Of a stretch of 49,517 bases of DNA, positions 16,546-24,101 are shown piece by piece (positions within the stretch are counted from its first letter, which is position 1; the number at the start of each line of letters is the position of its first letter). Origin of the DNA: Flavobacterium sp. A45 (GTDB taxonomy: Bacteria; Bacteroidota; Bacteroidia; Flavobacteriales; Flavobacteriaceae); contig NZ_MUNX01000156.1 of assembly GCF_002001005.1 (NCBI RefSeq), positions 1-49,517 on the forward strand, written 5' to 3'. The notes beneath the pieces were generated by a model that worked only from the letters and a program-made list of their open reading frames with translations, searched no databases and was not told the DNA's origin. Made by a program: the position numbers and the translations under genes.

Positions 16546-17592
16546 CTAAGCTATTAATGCCTCAATTAATTTTTTATTTTCTTCTTCTGTTCCAATAGTC
16601 AAACGCAAACAATTATCACATAATGGCTGAGTTGTTCTATTACGGATTACGATTCCTTTGGCAATTAAATCATCGTATCTTTTATTAGCATCATCTACTT
16701 TTATTAAGATAAAATTAGCCTCAGTAGGATAGATTTTTTCAACGTATTTTATGTCAAGTAAAACTTTAAGTAATGCTGATCTTTCGCTTATAATAGCTGC
16801 GATTTCAGATTGTATAGCATTGGTGTTATCCAATCTTTCTAAAGCTCTTCTTTGAGTTAATTCATTGACATTATAAGGTGGTTTTATCTTGTTTAAAACC
16901 GCGATTATTTCTGCGGAGGCATAACAAATTCCCAATCGGATTCCTGCCAAGCCGTATGCTTTTGAAAGAGTTTGTGTGATAATCAAATTAGGGTATTGAT
17001 CAATTTTTTTTAACCAACTTTCTTTTTCGGAAAAATCAATATACGCTTCATCAATTACGATCAAACCACTAAAATGCTCCAATAAAGTCATTACGCTTTC
17101 TTCTGAAAAGGAATTTCCTGTTGGGTTATTCGGTGAACACAAAAAGATCATTTTCGTGTTATCATCAATTGCCCTAAATATTTTTTCAATTTGAGGCTGA
17201 AAATTGGTTGAAAGCAATACTTCTCTATTTTCTACCGCATTGATATTAGCCAAAACGCCGTACATTCCGTATGTGGGAGGCAAAGTAATTACATTATCGA
17301 TTTTTGGCTCACAAAAAGCCCTAAAAATCAAATCCAGTACCTCATCACTACCATTTCCTAACAGCATTTGGTTTGGATTCACGTTGTTTTGTTTTGCTAA
17401 TATGCTTTTTACTGAAGCTTGTTGCGGGTCAGGATAACGATTTACCCCACTATTGAACGGATTTTCATTGGCATCCAAAAAAACCATATCAGCCGTGTCA
17501 AAATCTTCAAATTCATCTCTCGCGGACGAATAAGGCTTTAAAACCTTGACATTGTCACGAACTAAACTATCTAAATTAAAACTATTTGTCAT
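16546..17592 (-). CDS. hisC: Histidinol-phosphate aminotransferase HisC
   Basis: 348-residue fold-type I PLP enzyme. FLDANENPFN is near the N-terminus, FLCSPNNPTGN and IDEAYIDF line the cofactor site, and the Schiff-base lysine is in TLSKAYGLAGIRLG. It transfers amino groups between glutamate and histidinol phosphate. Its start overlaps the hisD end by 11 nt, suggesting coupled translation. Confidence 0.97.
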   Translation of the reverse strand: MTNSFNLDSLVRDNVKVLKPYSSARDEFEDFDTADMVFLDANENPFNSGVNRYPDPQQASVKSILAKQNNVNPNQMLLGNGSDEVLDLIFRAFCEPKIDNVITLPPTYGMYGVLANINAVENREVLLSTNFQPQIEKIFRAIDDNTKMIFLCSPNNPTGNSFSEESVMTLLEHFSGLIVIDEAYIDFSEKESWLKKIDQYPNLIITQTLSKAYGLAGIRLGICYASAEIIAVLNKIKPPYNVNELTQRRALERLDNTNAIQSEIAAIISERSALLKVLLDIKYVEKIYPTEANFILIKVDDANKRYDDLIAKGIVIRNRTTQPLCDNCLRLTIGTEEENKKLIEALIA

Positions 17593-18874
17593 TTTTAAGG
17601 GCTTTTAATCGTAATGTAACTGCATTTTTGTGGGCTTGTAATCCCTCAGCTTCAGCCATAATTTCAATAGCCGAGCCTATGTTTTGTATTCCTTTTTCAG
17701 AAATTTTTTGAAAAGTCATCGATTTGGTGAAACTGTCAAGGTTCACTCCGCTATAATTTTTTGCGTAACCGTTCGTAGGCAAGGTATGATTGGTTCCCGA
17801 AGCATAATCTCCCGCGCTTTCCGGAGTGTAATTTCCAATGAAAACAGAGCCTGCATTGGCAATATTATCTACGTAGAAAGACTCGTCTTTCGTGCAAATA
17901 ATAAAATGTTCCGGCCCGTATTCGTTGATTAATTCTAAAGCGATAGTGTCATTTTCGACATAAATCAACTTTGAATTGGCAATGGCTTTCTCTGCAATGG
18001 TTTTTCTTGGCAATACTTCCATTTGTGAGTAAATTTCAAGTTCTACGGCATCAATCAAGTCTTTTGAAGTAGAAACCAAAATTACCTGACTGTCTGTACC
18101 GTGTTCTGCTTGGGATAATAAATCGGAAGCAACAAAAGCTGGGACTGCGGTATCATCAGCGACAATCAACAGTTCTGATGGACCTGCAGGCATATCGATA
18201 GCAACTCCAAACTGGGTAGCTAATTGTTTGGCAACAGTTACAAATTGGTTTCCGGGACCAAATATTTTATACACTTTTGGAATAGTAACCGTTCCAAAAG
18301 TCATTCCTGCAATAGCTTGGATTCCTCCTACTTTCAGAATTTTGGTTACACCACATAAATACGCAGCATACAAAATGGCTGGATTGATATTTCCATTTTT
18401 ATCTGGAGGAGAACATAATACGATTTCGCTGCAACCTGCAAGATTGGCTGGTACTGCCAACATTAATACAGTTGAAAATAAAGGAGCCGTTCCGCCTGGA
18501 ATGTATAAGCCAATTTTTTGGATTGGTCTTTTTTCTTGCCAGCAATTCACACCTTCGATGGTTTCCACTACTACACGATTTGTTTTTTGTGCAGCGTGAA
18601 ATTTTTCGATATTTGATTTTGCCAATTGTATGGCTTCTTTTAGTTCTTTAGAAATAGTTGCTATTGCAGTTGCTATTTCGGTTTGGGAAACTTCCAATTC
18701 AGGAACGGAAACTCCATCAAAAAGAGAAGTATATTTTGCAACAGCAAAATCACCTTTTGACTGTACTTCCTTGAAAATTCCTTTTACAGTTGCTTCGATA
18801 TCATCAACTGTTTTAGTTGGTCTTTCTAAAATGGCTGACCAAGTTTCTGGTTTTGGATTGTATATTTTATTCAT
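17582..18874 (-). CDS. hisD: Histidinol dehydrogenase HisD
   Basis: 430 residues. Zinc- and NAD-dependent enzyme for the last two steps of histidine synthesis. Recognisable segments are GLYIPGGTAPLFSTVLMLA, GPGNQFVTVAK, DMPAGPSELLIVAD and SQAEHGTDSQ, followed by the catalytic-base region YGPEHFIICT and the C-terminal SAGDYASGTNHTLPT. Second gene of the operon, 67 nt after hisG; the gap carries an 8-nt-period TAAG/TGAG tract. Confidence 0.97.
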   Translation of the reverse strand: MNKIYNPKPETWSAILERPTKTVDDIEATVKGIFKEVQSKGDFAVAKYTSLFDGVSVPELEVSQTEIATAIATISKELKEAIQLAKSNIEKFHAAQKTNRVVVETIEGVNCWQEKRPIQKIGLYIPGGTAPLFSTVLMLAVPANLAGCSEIVLCSPPDKNGNINPAILYAAYLCGVTKILKVGGIQAIAGMTFGTVTIPKVYKIFGPGNQFVTVAKQLATQFGVAIDMPAGPSELLIVADDTAVPAFVASDLLSQAEHGTDSQVILVSTSKDLIDAVELEIYSQMEVLPRKTIAEKAIANSKLIYVENDTIALELINEYGPEHFIICTKDESFYVDNIANAGSVFIGNYTPESAGDYASGTNHTLPTNGYAKNYSGVNLDSFTKSMTFQKISEKGIQNIGSAIEIMAEAEGLQAHKNAVTLRLKALKNDK

Positions 18875-18885
18875 TTTTTTAGCTA

Positions 18886-18919
18886 CTAAGTTTCTAAGAT
18901 GCTGAGCTTCTAAGTTTAG
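18886..18919. repeat. 8-nt-period TAAG tract upstream of hisD
   Basis: TAAG, TAAG, TGAG and TAAG recur at exactly 8-nt spacing (18887, 18895, 18903, 18911). The core CTAAGTTTCTAAGAT recurs, inverted, at 30322-30350. Confidence 0.6.
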
Positions 18920-18941
18920 ATTTCTTTAGGTGATTAACGGA

Positions 18942-19799
18942 TTAAAGTACCATTTTCTCAATTGGACAAACTAAAATTCCTTCGGCACCAACCTCTTTCA
19001 GTTTATCAATCACTTCCCAGAAAGTATCTTTATCAATTACCGAGTGTACACTACTCCAACCTTCTTGTGCCAACGGTAAAACGGTTAGACTTCGCAATAC
19101 GGGAAGGATTTTTCCAACTGCATCAATTTTGTCATTTGGAATATTCATCAAAATGTATTTCGATTTTCTGGCTCTTAATACCGATTCGATTCTGAATTTT
19201 AACGTATCAATTATTTTTTGAGATTCAGGGCTTACTTTTGGGGAAACGGCCAATACCGCTTCACTTTTGAAAATAACCTCAACTTCTTTTAAATTATTTT
19301 TGAATAAAGTGCTTCCGCTGGATACAATATCTACAATTGCATCTGCCAATCCTATATTTGGCGCAATTTCTACGGAACCGGATATTTGGTGAATGTCAAC
19401 AGTTACTCCTTTAGAATTAAAAAAATCTATTACCGTGTTTGGATAAGAAGTTGCAATACGCATACCTTCTAAATCTTTTACTGATTTATAATTAAATGTT
19501 TTAGGGACTGCTACAGAAACTTTACATTTTGAAAAACCTAATTTTTGAATTACTTCAATTTTTTTTCCTTTTTCAACCAATAAATTATCTCCAACAATAG
19601 CTATATCAACTACTCCATCAATCAGGTATTGGGGAATATCTGAATTTCGTAAATACAAAACCTCCAAAGGAAAGTTTGAAGCTTCTGCTTTTAATTGATC
19701 TATCCCATTATCAATTGAGATTCCCGCGTCTTTTAGGATTTGGATGCTTTCCTCGTTTAAACGTCCTGATTTTTGAATTGCAATTTTAAGTGTACTCAT
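18942..19799 (-). CDS. hisG: ATP phosphoribosyltransferase HisG (long form)
   Basis: 285 residues. First enzyme of the pathway, condensing ATP and PRPP. The bilobed catalytic part contains LKIAIQKSGRLNE, VDIAIVGDNLLVE and ADAIVDIVSSGSTL, a PRPP-binding P-loop-like segment. The length and the C-terminal ferredoxin-like domain (about residues 210-285, ending EGILVCPIEKMVL) identify the long, hexameric, histidine-inhibited form that does not need HisZ. Expression is probably controlled by the upstream hisL attenuator, so the pathway has both feedback and attenuation control. Confidence 0.97.
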   Translation of the reverse strand: MSTLKIAIQKSGRLNEESIQILKDAGISIDNGIDQLKAEASNFPLEVLYLRNSDIPQYLIDGVVDIAIVGDNLLVEKGKKIEVIQKLGFSKCKVSVAVPKTFNYKSVKDLEGMRIATSYPNTVIDFFNSKGVTVDIHQISGSVEIAPNIGLADAIVDIVSSGSTLFKNNLKEVEVIFKSEAVLAVSPKVSPESQKIIDTLKFRIESVLRARKSKYILMNIPNDKIDAVGKILPVLRSLTVLPLAQEGWSSVHSVIDKDTFWEVIDKLKEVGAEGILVCPIEKMVL

Positions 19800-19854
19800 T
19801 TTTAGTTTTTTAGTTTGTAGTTTAAATTAATGCTTGAGTACAAAGAATAGGTAA

Positions 19855-19887
19855 TAAAAAACCCGTTTGATGTACTCAAACGGGTTT
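19855..19887 (-). terminator. his attenuator: terminator hairpin with competing antiterminator
   Basis: On the minus strand, AAACCCGTTTGA-type arms (19859-19870 and 19876-19887, 12-bp stem, 5-nt loop) are followed by a six-T run. It lies between hisL and hisG. The 5' arm segment CGTTTGAG (19882-19875) can pair instead with CTCAAGCG at the end of the leader peptide gene (19931-19924) over 8 bp with one G:U, which would dismantle the terminator. This is the arrangement of ribosome-mediated attenuation. Confidence 0.85.
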
Positions 19888-19914
19888 AGATTATTGTGAT
19901 TTACACGCATACCA

Positions 19915-19974
19915 TTAACACATCGCTTGAGAGCAATTATGAGAATGATGATGATGTAATTGAATTGATAACAT
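19915..19974 (-). CDS. hisL: His operon leader peptide HisL
   Basis: 19-residue ORF MLSIQLHHHHSHNCSQAMC with four consecutive His codons and a fifth two codons later. It is too short for usual gene finders. It lies downstream of a good promoter and upstream of a terminator/antiterminator hairpin before hisG. Ribosome stalling at the His codons under histidine shortage would leave the 3' end of the leader free to form the antiterminator. Function is inferred from this architecture, which matches the enterobacterial his leader in logic but not in sequence. Confidence 0.85.
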   Translation of the reverse strand: MLSIQLHHHHSHNCSQAMC

Positions 19975-20010
19975 AACTTTATAAAATTAGATAACTCTTT
20001 GTTTCTTTTG

Positions 20011-20042
20011 CAAATATAGAGGATAAATCAATTACAATCCAA
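20011..20042 (-). promoter_or_regulatory. Promoter of the his operon
   Basis: On the minus strand the -7 element is TATATTTG (20018-20011, perfect TAnnTTTG) and a -33-like TTG lies at 20042-20040, with a 21-nt spacer. Transcription would start near 20005, about 30 nt before hisL. Confidence 0.6.
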
Positions 20043-20158
20043 TTTTTATTTTAACGTTTCAATAATTATTTGTTAAATTAAATAAAACTTGATTCAAACG
20101 GCTTTATTGAATTATTAAAAACGAATTTATCTTGAGTGATATTTTTAATTTAAAATAT

Positions 20159-20203
20159 AAACACCTATCAATACTGTTTTTTACGCATTATCAATAGGTG
20201 TTT
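20159..20203 (-). terminator. Probable terminator downstream of pckA
   Basis: 10-bp stem AAACACCTAT / ATAGGTGTTT around a 25-nt loop, followed on the minus strand by a T-rich stretch. It lies 31 nt after the pckA stop and before the his promoter. Confidence 0.6.
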
Positions 20204-20233
20204 AACCAACCCTAAATAATTATTAGTAACTTA

Positions 20234-21853
20234 CTAATTTAATACAGCTTCCAATGAAGGTCCAGCAGCGACTAAACGTTTTCCTTCTTCAGTATCTGTA
20301 TATTGTTCGAAATTTTTAATGTAACGCTCTGATAAATCTTTTGCTTTACTTTCCCATTCCGCTCCATCTTTATAAGTATCTCTTGGATCAAGAATTCCTT
20401 CACTAACGTTAGTTAATGCTGTTGGAATTGTCAAATTCAAGAATGGAATTGTTTTTGTATCAACAGAATCGATTTCACCGCTGATGATGGCATCAATGAT
20501 GGCTCTTGTGTTTTTAAGAGAAATTCTTTTTCCTGTTCCGTTCCAACCTGTGTTTACCAAGTATGCTTTTGCTCCGTGTTCTTTCATTTTTCCAATTAAT
20601 GTTTTAGAATACATTGTTGGGTGTAATGTTAAGAATGCTTCACCAAATGCTGGAGAGAAAGAAGGTTCTGGAGAAGTAATTCCTCTTTCAGTTCCTGCTA
20701 ATTTAGATGTATATCCGCATAAGAAGTGGTATTGGGCTTGATCTTCATCTAAGATAGATACTGGAGGCAATACTCCAAATGCATCAGCAGAAAGATAAAT
20801 GATTTTGCTTGCGTGTCCAGCTTTAGACGGTAATACAATTTTGTTAATATGGTAAATTGGGTAAGAAACTCTAGAGTTTTCAGTGATTGAGTGATCGTAG
20901 TAATCAATTTCTCCGTACTCATCAACTATCACATTTTCTAATAATGCATCTCTTTTGATAGCTCTCCAGATGTCTGGTTCGTTTTCTTCTGATAAATCAA
21001 TTACTTTGGCATAACAACCTCCTTCATAGTTAAATACTCCATTGTTATCCCATCCGTGCTCATCATCACCAATTAAGTATCTTTTTGGGTCTGCAGAAAG
21101 TGTGGTTTTTCCTGTTCCTGAAAGTCCGAAGAATACAGCAACATCTCCTTTTTCACCAACATTAGCAGAACAGTGCATAGAAGCCATTCCTTTTAGTGGT
21201 AAATAGTAGTTCATCATAGAGAACATACCTTTTTTCATTTCACCTCCGTACCAAGTTCCTCCAATAATTTGTATTTTTTCAGTAAGGTTAAATACTACGA
21301 AATTTTCAGAGTTTAATCCTTGTTCTCTCCAATTTGGGTTTACAGTTTTTGAACCGTTCATTACAATGAAATCAGGCTGTCCAAAGTTTTCCAACTCATA
21401 ATTCGAAGGTCTGATAAACATATTGGTAACAAAATGGGCTTGCCAAGCAACTTCCATTACGAAACGAACTTTCAATCTTGTATCTGGATTTGTCCCGCAA
21501 AATGCATCAACTACGTATAATTTTGGAGAGGTAGAAAGTTGTTTTAGAACTAGTCCTTTCAACTCATCGTAAATTCCTTGTGTTGTTGGAAAATTTACTT
21601 TGTCATCCCAATAGATGGTGTCTTTTGAAACTGAGTCTTTAACGATGTATCTGTCTTTAGGAGAACGTCCTGTAAAAACTCCTGTTTTTACTGCAACAGC
21701 ACCAGTATCAGTTAAAGCTCCTTTTTCATATCCTTTTCTTTTATTAGAAATTTCAGCTTTGAATAATTCTTCGTAGGAAGGGTTATATACAACTTCATGG
21801 TAACCTGTGATTCCTAAATTGTGCAATTCCTGAATAATTTTGATGTTTTTCAT
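20234..21853 (-). CDS. pckA: Phosphoenolpyruvate carboxykinase (ATP)
   Basis: 539 residues, normal length. Converts oxaloacetate and ATP to phosphoenolpyruvate, CO2 and ADP, the entry step of gluconeogenesis. Motifs: FTGRSPKDRYIVKD for substrate binding, the kinase-1a P-loop GLSGTGKTTLS, kinase-2 LIGDDEHGWD, metal-binding TWYGGEMKKGMF, and the adenine-binding region IYLSADAFGVLPP. It stands alone and is divergent from the AspT-type transporter. Confidence 0.97.
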   Translation of the reverse strand: MKNIKIIQELHNLGITGYHEVVYNPSYEELFKAEISNKRKGYEKGALTDTGAVAVKTGVFTGRSPKDRYIVKDSVSKDTIYWDDKVNFPTTQGIYDELKGLVLKQLSTSPKLYVVDAFCGTNPDTRLKVRFVMEVAWQAHFVTNMFIRPSNYELENFGQPDFIVMNGSKTVNPNWREQGLNSENFVVFNLTEKIQIIGGTWYGGEMKKGMFSMMNYYLPLKGMASMHCSANVGEKGDVAVFFGLSGTGKTTLSADPKRYLIGDDEHGWDNNGVFNYEGGCYAKVIDLSEENEPDIWRAIKRDALLENVIVDEYGEIDYYDHSITENSRVSYPIYHINKIVLPSKAGHASKIIYLSADAFGVLPPVSILDEDQAQYHFLCGYTSKLAGTERGITSPEPSFSPAFGEAFLTLHPTMYSKTLIGKMKEHGAKAYLVNTGWNGTGKRISLKNTRAIIDAIISGEIDSVDTKTIPFLNLTIPTALTNVSEGILDPRDTYKDGAEWESKAKDLSERYIKNFEQYTDTEEGKRLVAAGPSLEAVLN

Positions 21854-21893
21854 GGTTTTAAATTTATGTAATTTGATGTGTTATTTTCTTTCT

Positions 21894-21901
21894 CAAAGGT
21901 A
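21894..21901 (-). promoter_or_regulatory. Candidate -7 promoter element of pckA
   Basis: TACCTTTG on the minus strand, about 40 nt before the pckA ATG; it matches TAnnTTTG. No clear -33 element is seen at normal spacing. Confidence 0.4.
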
Positions 21902-22127
21902 CTTTAGCAAATAAATAAAAAAACTGATTTTTATCATGTTTGGCAAAAAAATATACGCAATCGTTTTCGTTTTTTGCGTTGTTTTACAAGTAGTTAGATG
22001 TTATTTATTAAATTTGAAAATAAACTAAATTTAAGAGGTAAATTTGTTTAAAACTGATTTTTGTCATATTTAAAACTCAAAATTATTAATTTATTTACAT
22101 CATTATTCACAACTAAAATATAATATT

Positions 22128-23828
22128 ATGTTTGATTGGTTAAAAATATTGTTTACTCCTACTGAAACACCAGAAATGACACAGTCTTTAATTGTATTGT
22201 TTATGGCTGTAAGCTTAGGTTTTTTCGTAGGAAAGATTAAGATAGGCAATGTTTCTTTAGGAGTTTCTGCAGTAATGTTTGTCGGTCTTTTTTTAGGTCA
22301 TTTGGGTTTCAGTATGGAAGCTGAGTTAATCCAGTTTGTTAGGGAATTTGGTTTAATTCTATTTGTTTACGGTATTGGTATTCAGGTTGGACCTTCTTTT
22401 TTCTCTTCCTTTAAAAAGGAAGGGCTGGTTTTTAATGCATTAGGAGTTGGAACTGTTTTTTTTGGGGGCATTATTGCCTATTTAATTCATTTGTTTGCTA
22501 ATGTTAAAATTGAAAATGCTGTTGGATTAATGTCGGGTTCGGTTACTAATACACCAGGATTGGGAGCAGCAAAATCAACTTTGATTGAAATACAAAAACA
22601 ATTGAATCTTCCTGCAGACCATTTTTCAGATCCTGCAATTGCCTATGCAATTACCTATCCCATTGGAGTTTTCGGTATTATTCTTATCATTATTTTGTCA
22701 AAAAACTTTTTGAAAATTAATTTAGAAAAAGAAGTGGGGTTACTTAAAGAAAAAAATAAAGACTCTGATAATAAAATTATTCGCCAAAAATGCAGGGTTA
22801 CAAAACAAGGAGTTGTTGGAAAAACATTCCGTCAAGTGTTCAAAGAATTTAATATTGATGATGTAATTATTTCACGACAAAAGCAAAGCGGAACTAAAGT
22901 CGTGTACTCTCCTTCTTTGGAATCAATCATTCAAGAGAAAGATGTTTTGATGGTTGTTGCAAAACAAAAGGATATTAATAAATTTATTGATACTGTTGGG
23001 AAAGTTTCAACTGATTTATTCATTGAATCTGAAGATGATGTTACAACAAAAATACTTAGTGTAACCAAAAAAACGGCTACCCACAAAACATTGGCACAAT
23101 TGGATTTGTACAATCAGTTTGGTTTGAAGGTTACCCGTGTAATTCGTTCTGGATTAGAAATTTTGGCACAGCCTTCTTTGGAGCTTTATTATGGCGATAC
23201 CTTAATGGTGGTTGGTGATAAAGAAGCTATTCTTGAAGCCGAGAAAATTATAGGTAATTCAAAGAAAATACTTTTGGAGCCGGATTTTCTATCGCTTTTC
23301 GGTGGGTTGATTTTTGGAGTAATTATAGGATCAATTCCAATTATGATACCTACATTGCCAGTACCACTAAAACTAGGTTTGGCTGCCGGACCTCTTTTGG
23401 CTGCTTTATTCATCAGTAGATACGGTGGTGTTGGAGTAATTCATTCTTATATCAATAACGGTGCGATTCATTTCATGAAAGATTTTGGAATTTGTTTGTT
23501 CTTTGCTGCGGTGGGGATTAAGGCAGGTCATGGTTTTTACGACAATTTTGTTGCAAATAACGGATGGATGTGGATTTATTATGGCTGTTATATCACTTTT
23601 GTACCACTTACGGTATTGGTATTGATTAGCCGTTTTGTGTTTAAACTTAATTTCTATCAAATGGTGGGTATTATGAGTGGATCTTATACCGATCCTGCAG
23701 CTTTGGCTTTTAGTACTAAATATTTAGATTCGGACATTCCTAATCAATCATATGCTACTGTTTATCCGTTAGTAACGATCAGTAGGATATTGGTAGCACA
23801 ATTGCTTATTCTACTCTTTGCGAGTTGA
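22128..23828 (+). CDS. AspT/YidE-type putative transporter with two TrkA_C domains
   Basis: 566-residue membrane protein of the aspartate:alanine exchanger family. It has two related membrane halves (about residues 15-190 and 385-566), each with family motifs such as GLMSGSVTNTPGLGAA and GIMSGSYTDPAALAFSTKY. Two cytoplasmic TrkA_C (RCK_C) domains lie between them (about 210-290 and 300-375). Related proteins exchange amino or dicarboxylic acids; the substrate here is unknown. It faces pckA divergently and is followed by a terminator and two repeat elements. Confidence 0.9.
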   Translation: MFDWLKILFTPTETPEMTQSLIVLFMAVSLGFFVGKIKIGNVSLGVSAVMFVGLFLGHLGFSMEAELIQFVREFGLILFVYGIGIQVGPSFFSSFKKEGLVFNALGVGTVFFGGIIAYLIHLFANVKIENAVGLMSGSVTNTPGLGAAKSTLIEIQKQLNLPADHFSDPAIAYAITYPIGVFGIILIIILSKNFLKINLEKEVGLLKEKNKDSDNKIIRQKCRVTKQGVVGKTFRQVFKEFNIDDVIISRQKQSGTKVVYSPSLESIIQEKDVLMVVAKQKDINKFIDTVGKVSTDLFIESEDDVTTKILSVTKKTATHKTLAQLDLYNQFGLKVTRVIRSGLEILAQPSLELYYGDTLMVVGDKEAILEAEKIIGNSKKILLEPDFLSLFGGLIFGVIIGSIPIMIPTLPVPLKLGLAAGPLLAALFISRYGGVGVIHSYINNGAIHFMKDFGICLFFAAVGIKAGHGFYDNFVANNGWMWIYYGCYITFVPLTVLVLISRFVFKLNFYQMVGIMSGSYTDPAALAFSTKYLDSDIPNQSYATVYPLVTISRILVAQLLILLFAS

Positions 23829-23852
23829 TGTTTTACCTGTTTATTTCAATTG

Positions 23853-23892
23853 AAAAGAGGTGTCTAAATTTAATAGACAACCTCTTTTTTTT
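23853..23892 (+). terminator. Intrinsic terminator of the AspT-type gene
   Basis: Stem AAAAGAGGTGTCTA with TAGACAACCTCTTTT (one bulged base), then eight T on the plus strand, 25 nt after the stop codon. Confidence 0.85.
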
Positions 23893-23895
23893 ATG

Positions 23896-23930
23896 AATCT
23901 TTGTCAAAGTTTTGAACTTTGACAAAGATT
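23896..23930. repeat. CTTTGTCAAAG palindrome, copy 1
   Basis: Perfect 16-bp inverted repeat around a 3-nt centre, made of TTTGTCAAA and TTTGACAAA, each of which is itself nearly palindromic. A second copy with the same core lies at 35598-35628. Both are 3' of plus-strand genes. Confidence 0.75.
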
Positions 23931-23964
23931 AAATTCCAATAAATTTTGTTATGAAAACGGAATT

Positions 23965-24077
23965 GCGAGAGGGATAGAAGCTGGCTACCAAAGTAGCGCG
24001 GATAGCCCGACCGCATTATGGTAAGGGGGCAGATGAGCGATATGAAAAGTAGCCCCCTTACCATAATGGGGTCTCGC
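23965..24077 (+). repeat. Multi-stem structured element, copy A
   Basis: Predicted fold: closing helix GCGAGA (23965-23970) with TCTCGC (24072-24077); small hairpin GCTAC/GTAGC (23984-23988, 23993-23997); long perfect 17-bp helix (24014-24030 with 24052-24068). Conserved single-stranded-looking segments are GAGGGATAG and CGGATAGCCCGACCGCA. It is homologous, with compensatory changes in the helices, to 47345-47455 on the other strand. It may be a non-coding RNA or a mobile palindromic repeat. It sits 3' of the AspT-type gene in sense orientation. Confidence 0.8.
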
Positions 24078-24101
24078 CCTAATGCTTTTTATTGTTTTAA
24101 A

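Noticed and set aside
18228..18599. Plus-strand ORF of 123 codons inside hisD
   Set aside because: Antisense shadow of the conserved hisD reading frame, with no family features. Other long antisense frames (13389-13730, 46046-46492, 34785-35123) were rejected for the same reason.
23965..24077. Simple rho-independent terminator
   Set aside because: A separate complete terminator lies at 23853-23892, and the element has several helices, no T run after the long stem, and a homologous copy elsewhere.
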